From NCBI GenBank assembly GCA_959600635.1, contig CAUGMN010000012.1:1-43325 (forward strand): a stretch of DNA of 43,325 nucleotides, given 5' to 3'. This document shows positions 17,412-25,636 of the stretch, one piece after another. Below the pieces are notes generated by a model. It had not been told where the DNA came from and did no database searches. It saw only the letters and a program-made list of their open reading frames with translations. Source of the stretch: QAMX01 sp003149835 (GTDB lineage: Bacteria > Bacillota > Clostridia > Oscillospirales > QAMX01). Numbering within the stretch: position 1 is the stretch's first letter; every line of letters begins with the position of its first letter. A program made the position numbers and the translations under genes.

Positions 17412-17438
17412 CATTCCATTGATTGTGTATAGTATAAT
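17409..17438 (+). promoter_or_regulatory. promoter of the DUF1836-NfeD-flotillin cluster
   Basis: TTGCAT (17409-17414), 18 bases, TATAAT (17433-17438). The -10 is perfect and the -35 weak. It lies between the two palindromes, so a regulator could block or loop it. Confidence 0.6.
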
Positions 17439-17451
17439 TATATCACAAGAT

Positions 17452-17471
17452 AAACAGTCGCGCGATTGTTT
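17452..17471. promoter_or_regulatory. operator-like palindrome 2 upstream of the DUF1836 gene
   Basis: AAACAGTCGCGCGATTGTTT is a 20-bp inverted repeat with a single G-T pair. Its core ACAGTC-N4-GATTGT (17454-17469) repeats the core of palindrome 1 (17390-17405) exactly 64 bases downstream. It lies just past the expected transcription start. Confidence 0.58.
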
Positions 17472-17509
17472 TAATCAGTCTTGTGTTTTTCGGAAAGAAA
17501 GGTGATTCT

Positions 17510-18055
17510 ATGCTCGCTCCCGGCACGGTTGTCAGCGCAGACGAAAACGAGGAGCTGAACCCGTTGAAGCATATCCCCAAGGTTCTCTGGGATAACGGCG
17601 GATTGGTGCTGAGTCAGGTGAGAGACATCTCAGGGCTGGAAACCGCCGTGATTCAAAATTGGGTGAAACGCGGTTATGTAGCTCCGCCTGTCAACAAGCA
17701 CTATTCTCAAAATCAGACGGCGCGTATTCTGTCGATCAACGCGCTCCGCGAGAGCCTGAAATTGGAGCACATTGCCAAGCTCATCAGCTCCGTCAACGGT
17801 TCCCTTGTCGACTCGTCAGACGATTTGATCGCAGACAGCGAGCTCTATGATCTGTTTTGCGGGATGGCGCGGGAGCTGTATAGGGACAATTATCTTTCCT
17901 TCGAGCGGATGGAAGCGCTGGCCGGCGCGCGTACCGCGACCGTCGAAAACGAAACGGCGCGCAAACGCGCCAAAAACGTTCTGCTGCTGATGAGCGTTTG
18001 CTATCAGTCGACGCTGATTAAGCGCCGGGTAGAATCCCTGATCGCAGCGCTCTGA
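17510..18055 (+). CDS. DUF1836 family protein, MerR-like DNA-binding fold
   Basis: A 181-residue protein with the DUF1836 signature: LVLSQVRDISGLETAVIQNW followed by VKRGYVAPPVNKHYSQNQTARIL, a winged-helix pattern like MerR proteins (about residues 30-85). The remainder is helical. A transcription regulator is the likely role, though the family is poorly characterised. The ATG at 17510 follows GAAAGGTGA; an in-frame GTG at 17483 has no such site. It is followed 32 bases later by the NfeD-like gene. Two matching palindromes flank its promoter, so autoregulation is plausible. Confidence 0.8.
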   Translation: MLAPGTVVSADENEELNPLKHIPKVLWDNGGLVLSQVRDISGLETAVIQNWVKRGYVAPPVNKHYSQNQTARILSINALRESLKLEHIAKLISSVNGSLVDSSDDLIADSELYDLFCGMARELYRDNYLSFERMEALAGARTATVENETARKRAKNVLLLMSVCYQSTLIKRRVESLIAAL

Positions 18056-18087
18056 CACTGCGGATGAAAAAGGAGGTTTCAAACTGA

Positions 18088-18726
18088 ATGGGCGAATTCT
18101 GGTATTCCCTATCCCTGTTCCAGCAGATTTTGCTCTGTATTGTCGTTCCGGTCACGCTGATTTTGGTGATCCAGTTTATCCTGCTGCTGTTCGGTATCGG
18201 CGGCGGCGATCACGCGGATGCGACGGTTGATCTCGACGGAGACGGCATTCCGGACGATGTCTCCAACACCGATCAAGGCATGGAGTTTACCGAAATCGGC
18301 GGCCTGCGTCTGTTGACGCTGCGCGGTATCCTCGCCTTTTTGTCTATCGGCGGATGGACGGCACTGGTCGTCAACATCGAATACTCCGTGTTGCTGGCCG
18401 TCGTCGTCGGACTGCTGGCGGGCGCGGCCGCGGATATCCTCTATGCGCTGGTGATGCGCGCCGTCATGCGCTTGCAGGAAAACGGAGCCGTTCATCTGAA
18501 AAACGCCGTCGGCCTGACGGGCGAGGTGTACATACCGATTCCGCCGCAGCGGACGGCCAACGGCAAAATCAATCTCATCCTTCAAGGAAAGCTCTGTGAA
18601 GAGGAGGCGATCTGGAACGGAGACGTCTTTTTGCCGACCGGCACGAAGGTCACGGTCACCGGTATCCTCGGCGACGCGCTGATCGTCGCGCCGCTGACGG
18701 CCGAACAAATCGAAAGCCGGGCATAA
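18088..18726 (+). CDS. NfeD-like membrane protein, flotillin partner
   Basis: A 212-residue membrane protein. One helix lies at about residues 11-35, an acidic segment (DLDGDGIPDD) follows, two further helices span about 72-120, and the C-terminal 75 residues form a beta-rich OB-like domain (VGLTGEVYIPIPPQRTANGK, then TKVTVTGILGDALIVAPL). This is the layout of YuaF/NfeD proteins, which are usually encoded next to flotillin. AAAAGGAGG precedes the ATG. Membrane-domain organisation with flotillin is the expected role. Confidence 0.78.
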   Translation: MGEFWYSLSLFQQILLCIVVPVTLILVIQFILLLFGIGGGDHADATVDLDGDGIPDDVSNTDQGMEFTEIGGLRLLTLRGILAFLSIGGWTALVVNIEYSVLLAVVVGLLAGAAADILYALVMRAVMRLQENGAVHLKNAVGLTGEVYIPIPPQRTANGKINLILQGKLCEEEAIWNGDVFLPTGTKVTVTGILGDALIVAPLTAEQIESRA

Positions 18727-18735
18727 AAAAATCGG

Positions 18736-18783
18736 CTCCGGCTTTGGAAAAACCGTTCAGCGCCGTTTTTCCGCAATCCAAGC
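18736..18783 (+). other. imperfect hairpin between the NfeD-like and flotillin genes
   Basis: CGGCTTTGG plus AAAAAC can pair imperfectly with GTTTTTCC and CCAAGCCG in this 115-base gap. It may process or partly terminate the transcript so the two genes are expressed at different levels. Confidence 0.3.
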
Positions 18784-18841
18784 CGCTGTCTATATCCAAA
18801 GCGTTTCGACAAATTCATAAAAATATAGGAGGAAAATCATT

Positions 18842-20218
18842 ATGTCGCCATTTGTCATCGGACTGATCACTGTCGCCGCGGTTCTCCTGTTTACCCTGCT
18901 GATCCTCATTATTTCCCGGTTCCGCAAATGTCCGTCGGATAAAATTATGGTCATTTACGGTAAGGTCGGCAACAACAACGACGGAACGACCCGTTCCGCG
19001 CGCTGTATTCACGGCGGCGCGTCCTTCGTGTGGCCTGTCTTTCAGGCATACGAATATCTCGATCTGACGCCGATCTCCATCAGCGTCGATCTTCGCAACG
19101 CCCTGTCACGCCAGAACATCCGTATCGACGTGCCCTCGCGTTTCACCGTCGGCATCTCGACGGAGCCAACGATCATGCAGAACGCCGCAGAGCGGCTGCT
19201 CGGCTTAAAGCTGATGGAAATTCAGGAGCTTGCGAAAGACATTATCCTCGGCCAGCTCCGCCTCGTTATCGCCACGATGGACATTGAGGAGATCAACGCT
19301 GACCGCGACAAATTTCTGCTTGCGGTCTCCGGAAATGTGGAATCCGAGCTGAAAAAAATCGGTCTGCGCTTGATCAACGTCAACGTCACCGATATCAACG
19401 ACGAGTCCGGCTATATCGAGGCCCTCGGCAAGGAAGCCGCTGCAAAGGCGATCAACGACGCCAAGCGCTCCGTTGCCGAGAAAGACAGAGACGGCGCGGT
19501 CGGTCAGGCCAACGCCAGTATGGATCAGCGCATCAAGGTGGCGGACGCCGACGCACAGGCGATTCAGGGCGAAAACAAGGCGCAGGCAGAAATTTCTCAG
19601 TCCAACGCCTCTCGCCGCGAGATCGAAGCCGATGCGCTCCGCCGGGCAACCGCCGCGGAAAAAATCGCAGCCGCCAACGCTTTGCAGGAAGCCTATGCCG
19701 CCGAGCAATCGGCCGAATTGGCGCGTGCCGACCGGGAAAAAGCGACCTTGGAAGCGGATATCCTCGTCCAGACGGAAATCAACCGCAAAAAAATCGAAAT
19801 CGAGGCGCAGGCTGAGGCCGCGCGCGCCAAAATCCGGGCGCAGGGCGAGGCTGAAGCGCTGTATGCCAAGATGGAGGCCGAAGCCCGAGGCATGGAAATT
19901 CAGCTGACCAAGCAGGCCAGCGGTCTTGCCGAGATTGTCCATGCGGCCGGCGGCGACCCGAGCGAAGCCGTCCGGCTGATGATCGCCGATAAGATCGAAG
20001 AGCTCGTCAAAACACAGGTCGAAGCAGTCAAAAACCTCAAATTTGACAAGATTACGGTCTGGGACGGCGGCGCCAAAGACGGTTCCTCTTCCACTGCAAA
20101 CTTCGCATCCTCGCTGATGAAATCGATCCCGCCGATGAACGAGCTGTTTAAAATGGCCGGCATGGAACTGCCTGAATATCTTGGCAAATCGACGGATACC
20201 GATTCCACTGAAAAATAA
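18842..20218 (+). CDS. floT: flotillin family SPFH protein
   Basis: A 458-residue flotillin. A single N-terminal membrane helix (about residues 5-27) is followed by the SPFH/band 7 domain (about 30-200, including LDLTPISISVDLRNALSRQNIRIDVPSRFTVGIS). A long Glu/Ala-rich coiled coil (about 205-370) and a C-terminal tail follow. Flotillins oligomerise and organise functional membrane microdomains. AGGAGGAAAATCATT precedes the ATG. The NfeD-like gene is just upstream and a strong hairpin lies 33 bases after the stop, so the unit ends here. Confidence 0.93.
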   Translation: MSPFVIGLITVAAVLLFTLLILIISRFRKCPSDKIMVIYGKVGNNNDGTTRSARCIHGGASFVWPVFQAYEYLDLTPISISVDLRNALSRQNIRIDVPSRFTVGISTEPTIMQNAAERLLGLKLMEIQELAKDIILGQLRLVIATMDIEEINADRDKFLLAVSGNVESELKKIGLRLINVNVTDINDESGYIEALGKEAAAKAINDAKRSVAEKDRDGAVGQANASMDQRIKVADADAQAIQGENKAQAEISQSNASRREIEADALRRATAAEKIAAANALQEAYAAEQSAELARADREKATLEADILVQTEINRKKIEIEAQAEAARAKIRAQGEAEALYAKMEAEARGMEIQLTKQASGLAEIVHAAGGDPSEAVRLMIADKIEELVKTQVEAVKNLKFDKITVWDGGAKDGSSSTANFASSLMKSIPPMNELFKMAGMELPEYLGKSTDTDSTEK

Positions 20219-20251
20219 ACTCTCCATAGCGTAAGCGGTTCATTTCCAACA

Positions 20252-20287
20252 GCAGGGGCATGACGAACGTCATGCCCCTGCCTTTAA
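20252..20287 (+). terminator. hairpin terminator after flotillin
   Basis: GCAGGGGCATGAC (20252-20264) pairs perfectly with GTCATGCCCCTGC (20269-20281) across a 4-base loop, followed by CTTTAAAAT. Confidence 0.75.
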
Positions 20288-20650
20288 AATCGAAAGAAAC
20301 AGAGCCGGCAGCCGCGCGCGGACGGCAGACCTTTTCTTTCCCCTTGGGATGCCAGTTTCCATCAGACTGCACCACATAAAAAGCCGGTTGACGATTTCTC
20401 CATGTGGCTCGAAGAAATCTTTTTCGTCAGGCCGTTCCTACTCTCTCGGTCTGACTTCCGGCGGATTATGACCGCGCGGATTTTTATGACTCGGCAGAAC
20501 CCGTAAAGACCTTTCGGCAGGCCTTTGCGGGCGCAGGAAAAGCTCATCAATCAAGCGTCGACAGCTTTTTTTCACTGCCGCTTTCCAATATACCGCTCCG
20601 TGTTTCGGAGACATTCGCGTTGCACCGGATCGGCTATCCTCATAGTATTA
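20288..20650. other. intergenic stretch without a supported gene
   Basis: About 360 bases between the flotillin terminator and a second hairpin. No frame has a start codon with a ribosome binding site. One plus-strand frame stays open from 20455 to 20697 with coding-like composition (for example ADYDRADFYDSAEPVKTFRQ), and another frame carries coding-like sequence upstream around 20345-20450. The pattern could be a decayed, frameshifted gene. I see no promoter. Confidence 0.3.
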
Positions 20651-20697
20651 CCGAGCCTGCCCCGCTCCATCGGGACAGGCTCGGTTTGCTTTTCTTC
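20651..20697 (+). terminator. Rho-independent terminator, plus strand
   Basis: CCGAGCCTGCCCCG (20651-20664) pairs with CGGGACAGGCTCGG (20671-20684) with one mismatch and a 6-base loop, then TTTGCTTTTCTTC. The T-run is on the plus strand only, so it does not serve the minus-strand NhaC gene; it may be a second stop for flotillin read-through or end an unrecognised transcript. Confidence 0.75.
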
Positions 20698-20758
20698 TAA
20701 AAAATTTTACCGCGGCGACCGCCGGCACGGCATCGTCTCATTCGTTTGCCCGCCGTGT

Positions 20759-22270
20759 TCAGGACCTCGCCGTTTTTTTCGACCGGATATACAGCACCCC
20801 TAAGGCAACTCCCAGCAAAACGACGCCGGCGCCGAGGCCGATCCAGCCGCTGTCAAGCAAGCCGGTGATCAAATAGCCGACGAACGAACAGGCCGCGACA
20901 ATCATTGCATACGGAATCTGCGTAGACACATGCTCAATATGGTTGCAGTCCGCGCCCGCCGAGGCCAAAATCGTCGTATCGGAAATGGGCGAGATATGGT
21001 CGCCGCAGACTGCGCCGGCCAGCGTCGCGGCGACAGAATACACCAGCGCGTTCGACATAGCGTCGCCCAACACCGCGAAGGCCACCGGAATCAAAATGCC
21101 AAAAGTTCCCCAAGACGTGCCGGTCGCAAAGGCCAGACCGAGCGCTACCAAGAAAAAGATCGCCGGCATCAGGCTGACGGTGAGCGCAGAGCCGCCGAGC
21201 GCCTCCTTGACGCATCCGCCGAGGTCGAGATACCCCGCGTCGCAGATACCTGAAAGCGTCCACGCCAGCGTGAGAATCAAAATCGCCGGAACCATCGCCT
21301 TGAACCCGTCCGTCAGGCTCTCCGCAAATTCTCTGAACGAAATCACTTTGCGCGGCAGATACAGCAGCGCAATGAAAACAATGGTGACAAAAGAACCGAG
21401 CACCAGAGACTGAGCGGCGGAGCAGTCGCCGAAAGCCGTAATAAACGGCACGCCATCGAACCAGCCGCCAGTGTAAAGCATAAACAAAATGCAGCTGACG
21501 ATCAAAATCACGATTGGCAGCACCAGATCATAAACATGCCCCTTCGTCTGCTTGTCCTCTGCCGTGTCCTCCATCGTCGCGGCGTTTTCCGCTTCACGTT
21601 CGTATTTTCCCATTTTGCCAAAATCGAACTGAAAGCCGATCATCACAGCCACCATCGCCAATGTCAGCAGCGCATAGAGATTAAACGGGATTGTGCGCAG
21701 AAAGAGCGCAAAGCCGTCTGTCGCGGAGCCTTCGGGCAGCGAGCTCGTCACCGCCGCCGCCCAGCTCGAAATCGGGGCGATGATGCAGACGGGCGCAGCC
21801 GTCGCATCGATGATATACGCCAGCTTCTGACGGGAAATTTTAAATCGATCCGTCACCGGTCTCATAACCGCGCCGACTGTCAGGCAGTTAAAATAGTCGT
21901 CGACGAAGATTAACGCTCCCAGACCCGCCGTCGCAAAGCCGGCGCCGCGTTTCGTCGAAATCGACTTCGACGCCCATCGCCCGTAAGCGCCGGAAGCGCC
22001 CGATTTCGTCATCAAAGCCACGACCATACCGAGCAGAACCAGGAACACGATGATATAGACGTTGCCCCCTACCTTGTCGCTCATGATCTCAAACGTCGTC
22101 TCGATCATGCGCACTGGGTGGAAGTTCGCATACAGCAGCGCGCCCGAAAGAATACCGATCAGGAGCGAAACATAGACTTCCTTGGAAATCAACGCCAAAA
22201 CGATTGCGATGACCGGCGGCAGCGCCGCTTGCAGAAGAGGTAGCAATGTGTCCCAATCGATTGCGCCCAT
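20759..22270 (-). CDS. nhaC: NhaC family Na+/H+ antiporter
   Basis: A 503-residue integral membrane protein with about 11-12 helices. Family signatures include FVDDYFNCLTVGAVMRPV (about residues 120-137), ATGTSWGTFGILIPVA (about 375-390) and GAVCGDHISPISDTTILAS (about 420-438). NhaC proteins exchange cytoplasmic Na+ for protons; some close relatives carry malate or other organic ions, so the substrate is not certain. The ATG at 22270 is preceded by a modest GGGGT and by a good promoter at 22307-22335. Confidence 0.88.
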   Translation of the reverse strand: MGAIDWDTLLPLLQAALPPVIAIVLALISKEVYVSLLIGILSGALLYANFHPVRMIETTFEIMSDKVGGNVYIIVFLVLLGMVVALMTKSGASGAYGRWASKSISTKRGAGFATAGLGALIFVDDYFNCLTVGAVMRPVTDRFKISRQKLAYIIDATAAPVCIIAPISSWAAAVTSSLPEGSATDGFALFLRTIPFNLYALLTLAMVAVMIGFQFDFGKMGKYEREAENAATMEDTAEDKQTKGHVYDLVLPIVILIVSCILFMLYTGGWFDGVPFITAFGDCSAAQSLVLGSFVTIVFIALLYLPRKVISFREFAESLTDGFKAMVPAILILTLAWTLSGICDAGYLDLGGCVKEALGGSALTVSLMPAIFFLVALGLAFATGTSWGTFGILIPVAFAVLGDAMSNALVYSVAATLAGAVCGDHISPISDTTILASAGADCNHIEHVSTQIPYAMIVAACSFVGYLITGLLDSGWIGLGAGVVLLGVALGVLYIRSKKTARS

Positions 22271-22306
22271 ACAAATACCCCGTTTCCCTTTTTCAAAATT
22301 TGGTTT

Positions 22307-22335
22307 ATTATACCATAGGATCTGTTTTTATGCAA
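22307..22335 (-). promoter_or_regulatory. sigma-A promoter of nhaC
   Basis: Minus strand: TTGCAT (22335-22330), a 17-base spacer, TATAAT (22312-22307), 36 bases before the start codon. Confidence 0.65.
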
Positions 22336-22381
22336 TATCCGCTCGATTTTTCACGAATCTTTTTTTGCGTCGCCCGTTTTT

Positions 22382-23779
22382 TCAAATTGAAAAGGCATAC
22401 AAATCCGTTTTATACAGTTCAAAATACAGCCGATAGCGTTTTTCCTCCGCGGCAAAGCCGGAAAGATCTCCGTTTCCCCGCCATGTGACCGTCTGCCAGA
22501 CGCGGTCTCTTTCGAGCCGGTCGCAGTCAGCGACAGTATAGCCGATCACCGGCGCTTCTGTTTTCACATCAAATATGCCGACCCGCAGACAGCCGTGATT
22601 CGGGATCGCGGCGTTGACGCGCAGCGGAGCCCCGGTAAAGCGTAGCGGCGCCGTATGAAATTCCCCCTTTTCAGCGGCCGAAAGCGATATAAAGCCGTCC
22701 TCTCGCAGCAACGCGCGCCAGTAGCCGCCATACGGCAGCCACGGATAGTCCTCACGGCTGTCATTGTGGCCACGGCGGCTGCACATGAGATAGAGGCTCC
22801 ATCGCCCGTCGCCGAGATCCACGATCCCTTTTGTCGCACAGATCGTCTTGTCGTTAAATGCCCCGCTCTCGCCGTTGGGAATATATGCCTCCCGCCCCAG
22901 CGGCCGGTACCAGATCACACCGTCGGTGCTGGTAGCCAGGTGGATATCGAACGTATCCTCAACGCGGTGAAACATATCGATGAGCATGACATAGGCGTTT
23001 TCCGCGCCCGGCCAAGGGTGATAGCCGCTGGTATAGTAGTCCCAGTCGGGCGGGTCGGCCGGGTCGGAGTTCAGCAGCATGCGCGGTTCGGGAAAATGCC
23101 GGAAGTCGCGGCTTCTGGAAAAGGCAATGGAACGCCGGGGAACCGGATAACCGTTGATCTGGCGCGTATACAGCACATAGTCGCCGTTTCCCGGATCGAT
23201 ATCCAGAATATTCTGCGTATCGCCCGGGTTATCCAGCACGGGCTCTTCCAGATCGGTAAAGTGTAAACCGTCCGGCGAAACGGCGCCGTGGATTCTGCAC
23301 CAGTGTCCCCTCGGATCTCCATGCACATATTCCACCCAGACGAGTTTATAGCGTTCCGGCACAGGCGCCGCCGCGTCGTATAAAACGGAGGTCCCATGCA
23401 CCTTTTTCAGCAGGTTGTTCTCCTTTGAGCCGCGGAAGCTGTATAAGCCCAGCGGCGGACGCGTAAAGTGCAGGCCGTCGTCCGACTCGGCATAAGCGAG
23501 CAGGCTATCCATATCGTCATAGCCTGTGCGGTCTGGAAAGCACTCGTACCAAAGGCGAATCTTTCCGTCTATTTTTAAAAATGTGGCGTATCCGTTGATA
23601 CAGGTTCCTTCCCACGGCATCTCCGGCAGCAGCACCGGCTGCGGCTCGATCACCGGCTTATGGACGCGCAGCCGCACCCCGCTCGGAGCAATGTTCGGGT
23701 GCTTTTCATCGAGCCATGTCGTTCCATAACCCGGTTCGACGTTTGACCAGTCGGCAAAAACGTACTTCTTCCCTGTCAT
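22382..23779 (-). CDS. beta-propeller glycosidase-like protein (GH32/GH43/GH130-like)
   Basis: A 465-residue protein without a signal peptide. It carries repeated propeller-blade motifs: AESDDGLHFTRPPLG (about residues 94-108), SPDGLHFTDLEEPVLD (about 169-184), YVLYTRQINGYPVPRRSIAFSRS and ATSTDGVIWYRPL (about 283-295). This is the pattern of five-bladed propeller glycosidases. I cannot assign the family or substrate, and the catalytic acids are not certain. It is preceded by a strong promoter at 23834-23862 and read in the same direction as nhaC, but nhaC has its own promoter. Confidence 0.6.
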   Translation of the reverse strand: MTGKKYVFADWSNVEPGYGTTWLDEKHPNIAPSGVRLRVHKPVIEPQPVLLPEMPWEGTCINGYATFLKIDGKIRLWYECFPDRTGYDDMDSLLAYAESDDGLHFTRPPLGLYSFRGSKENNLLKKVHGTSVLYDAAAPVPERYKLVWVEYVHGDPRGHWCRIHGAVSPDGLHFTDLEEPVLDNPGDTQNILDIDPGNGDYVLYTRQINGYPVPRRSIAFSRSRDFRHFPEPRMLLNSDPADPPDWDYYTSGYHPWPGAENAYVMLIDMFHRVEDTFDIHLATSTDGVIWYRPLGREAYIPNGESGAFNDKTICATKGIVDLGDGRWSLYLMCSRRGHNDSREDYPWLPYGGYWRALLREDGFISLSAAEKGEFHTAPLRFTGAPLRVNAAIPNHGCLRVGIFDVKTEAPVIGYTVADCDRLERDRVWQTVTWRGNGDLSGFAAEEKRYRLYFELYKTDLYAFSI

Positions 23780-23833
23780 TTTACCATTCCTTTCCCATCG
23801 GCCTTGCGGCTGTCCGTCCGAACGGCCGGCATC

Positions 23834-23862
23834 ATCATACTATATTTTGCCATTCCGGTCAA
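23834..23862 (-). promoter_or_regulatory. sigma-A promoter of the beta-propeller protein gene
   Basis: Minus strand: TTGACC (23862-23857), a 17-base spacer, TATGAT (23839-23834), about 55 bases before the start codon. Confidence 0.75.
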
Positions 23863-23955
23863 TACGTTCTCAAAAATATTCTAAACGTGAGCCGTTCGTC
23901 CGGCGAATAGATGCGCTTAAAAAGGCAATAATAACCAAAAAGGATGTGTTTTTGT

Positions 23956-24417
23956 ATGGACGTGACGGTCTTCGGCCAGAATAAAAAGGAATTGCTCTCC
24001 CTGATCGCCCCGCGGCTGTCTCATCAAAAAAACGGAACCGTTCAGGCCGACGCCGGATTTCACAAAACCGACGGCATTCTCATCAGCGACGAAAACGTTC
24101 CAGAACATGGCCAGAAGGAAATTCTGATCATCACCGGCGGCAGCAACCGTTTTTTCAAACGCTTTCCCAACGCCTGTGTCGTGACATGCGGCATGTCGTC
24201 GCGGGACAGCGTCAGCTGTTCAAGCATCGGCGAGGCGCGCGCGGTCGTCTCCGTCGTCCGGGAACTGCCCATTGTCTCCGGCGGACGCGTCGACGTGCAG
24301 GATGTATGTCTTGCCCTGAAAACGCCTGTATCAGCCGAGCGCCTCTCTATGGCCGTCGCCGCGCTGCTCTGCGCAGGTCTGGCCCCGGAGGAAATCGTCG
24401 TCCATGCGTTAGTCTAA
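23956..24417 (+). CDS. hypothetical protein, 153 aa
   Basis: I do not recognise this protein. It has alternating beta strands and helices (VTVFGQ, KEILIITGG, ACVVTCGMSSRDSVSCSS, RAVVSVVREL, GRVDVQDVCLAL), suggesting a Rossmann-like or receiver-like fold, and no membrane segment. There are three Cys in the CGMSSRDSVSC region. The ATG at 23956 is 13 bases after AAAAAGG; the in-frame ATG at 23944 overlaps that site. It stands between divergent and downstream genes. The SSB-like gene follows after 72 bases. Confidence 0.65.
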   Translation: MDVTVFGQNKKELLSLIAPRLSHQKNGTVQADAGFHKTDGILISDENVPEHGQKEILIITGGSNRFFKRFPNACVVTCGMSSRDSVSCSSIGEARAVVSVVRELPIVSGGRVDVQDVCLALKTPVSAERLSMAVAALLCAGLAPEEIVVHALV

Positions 24418-24489
24418 AAAATACCGGCCGTCAATATATATCTTTTAAGTGGTGATTCTCAAAACTACATTTAAAGGATGATGGCCGAT

Positions 24490-25113
24490 ATGAATGGAAA
24501 CGAAAGGATCCATGCGGATCAAAACGAAGCGCTTATGAGAGGGATCGTTCAAAGCGAGCCGCAGTTGTCCCATGTAACGGCGGAACACACCTTCTTCACC
24601 TTTCCCATCGCGGTCGCACGGCTGTCCGGCACCGAAGACGTGCTTAACGTCGTAACGCCCGATACCGCCCTGTCCGCCTGTCCAATCGAACGCGGCGGTT
24701 TTCTCGAAATCGCCGGAGCGGTGCGTTCAAGAAATACGCATGAGGGTGAAAAATACCGGTTGATCCTGACGGTCTATGCTCACGAGCTTCGCTCTCCACC
24801 CGACGGCGCAGAACCGTACAACCATATACAGATCGAAGGCGTCATCTGCAAACCGCCGATCTACCGCATTACGCCGCTCGGCCGTGAGGTCTGCGATATT
24901 ATGCTCGCCGTGCGCCGGCGGTACGGCCGAGCCGACTTCCTGCCGCTGATCGCCTGGGGAAAAAACGCGGTCTCCGCAAAGGATTATCAGGTGGGCGACC
25001 GGCTCGGCTGCGAGGGACGCTTTCAAAGCCGCGACTATACCAAGCTTATAGAAGGCGTTGAGGTCGTCAAGACGGCGTATGAAGTTTCCCTTTCTTCGCT
25101 GGCTAAGCTCTGA
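24490..25113 (+). CDS. single-stranded DNA-binding-like protein with two OB folds
   Basis: A 207-residue protein (211 if the ATG at 24478 is used). The first half (about residues 10-105) looks like one OB fold (FFTFPIAVARLSGTEDVLNV, then RGGFLEIAGAVRSRN). The second half (about 110-200) resembles SSB/PriB more closely: NHIQIEGVICKPPIYRITPLG, DIMLAVRRRY, DFLPLIAWGKNA and LGCEGRFQSRDY. The acidic SSB tail (DDDIPF-like) is missing; it ends SLSSLAKL. It is therefore a specialised paralogue rather than the essential Ssb. AAAGGATG lies upstream; the ATG at 24490 has the better spacing. Confidence 0.72.
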   Translation: MNGNERIHADQNEALMRGIVQSEPQLSHVTAEHTFFTFPIAVARLSGTEDVLNVVTPDTALSACPIERGGFLEIAGAVRSRNTHEGEKYRLILTVYAHELRSPPDGAEPYNHIQIEGVICKPPIYRITPLGREVCDIMLAVRRRYGRADFLPLIAWGKNAVSAKDYQVGDRLGCEGRFQSRDYTKLIEGVEVVKTAYEVSLSSLAKL

Positions 25114-25130
25114 AACGCGCCGCTTGGTAA

Positions 25131-25162
25131 ACAGGAAACAAGCTTCGGGGCTTGAACCCTGT
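25131..25162 (+). other. symmetric stem-loop in the SSB-SASP intergenic region
   Basis: ACAGG, aaac, AAGC, a 6-base loop, GCTT, gaac, CCTGT form two stacked stems with a symmetric internal loop. It lies 17 bases after the SSB-like stop. There is no T-run directly after it. The rest of the 306-base gap (25114-25419) holds another weak GCAGTT/AACTGC hairpin around 25203-25242 and the SASP promoter region, but no gene. Confidence 0.35.
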
Positions 25163-25338
25163 AAAGCGAAATGCAAACGCCTCCTTTCATCAAAACATTC
25201 CTTTGCAGTTTGGCTTCCGCCCCCAAAAAAACAACTGCCTTGGTTTCGGTTGACCTTTTGCGTTTTCTTCATCGTTCCCTATGAACCGCCGACAGGCTCG
25301 CTGTTTCTCCATCCTCAAAAATTGCCAAAAACTGTTTT

Positions 25339-25368
25339 ACATAATGAGATTGCTTTGCGGATATGATA
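25339..25368 (+). promoter_or_regulatory. candidate sigma-G promoter of the SASP gene
   Basis: ACATA (25339-25343), 18 bases, TATGATA (25362-25368). This is a partial match to the sigma-G consensus at the right spacing, about 50 bases before an SASP gene, a gene class normally read by sigma-G in the forespore. Confidence 0.42.
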
Positions 25369-25419
25369 GTAGTGCAGCCCAAGGTACCAAAAATTATAGA
25401 GAATACAAGGAGAAAACAC

Positions 25420-25617
25420 ATGTCCAGCAAGAGTAATCGTATTGTTGTTCCTGCGGCGAAGGAAGCCATGGAGAAGTTTAAGATGGAGGCCGCCAACGAA
25501 GTCGGCGTCAATCTGAAACAGGGTTATAACGGCGACCTCACTTCGCGTCAGGCGGGCTCTGTCGGTGGCCAGATGGTCAAGAAGATGATTGAGTCCTACG
25601 AGAACGGCCTGAAATAA
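25420..25617 (+). CDS. alpha/beta-type small acid-soluble spore protein
   Basis: A 65-residue DNA-binding spore protein that coats forespore DNA and protects it from UV and heat. Both family motifs are present: AAKEAMEKFKMEAANEVGV, which holds the GPR protease cleavage region (EAANEVGV), and YNGDLTSRQAGSVGGQMVKKM. ACAAGGAGAAAACAC precedes the ATG. It has its own candidate forespore promoter and a strong terminator, so it is monocistronic. It is the clearest evidence for endospore formation in this window. Confidence 0.95.
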   Translation: MSSKSNRIVVPAAKEAMEKFKMEAANEVGVNLKQGYNGDLTSRQAGSVGGQMVKKMIESYENGLK

Positions 25618-25636
25618 CTGAGAGATCCTCTTAGAG

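Noticed and set aside
25141..25162. tRNA-like T-arm (GGGTTCAAGCCCC on the minus strand)
   Set aside because: The flanking bases do not form a 5-bp T-stem, and no acceptor, D or anticodon arms are present.
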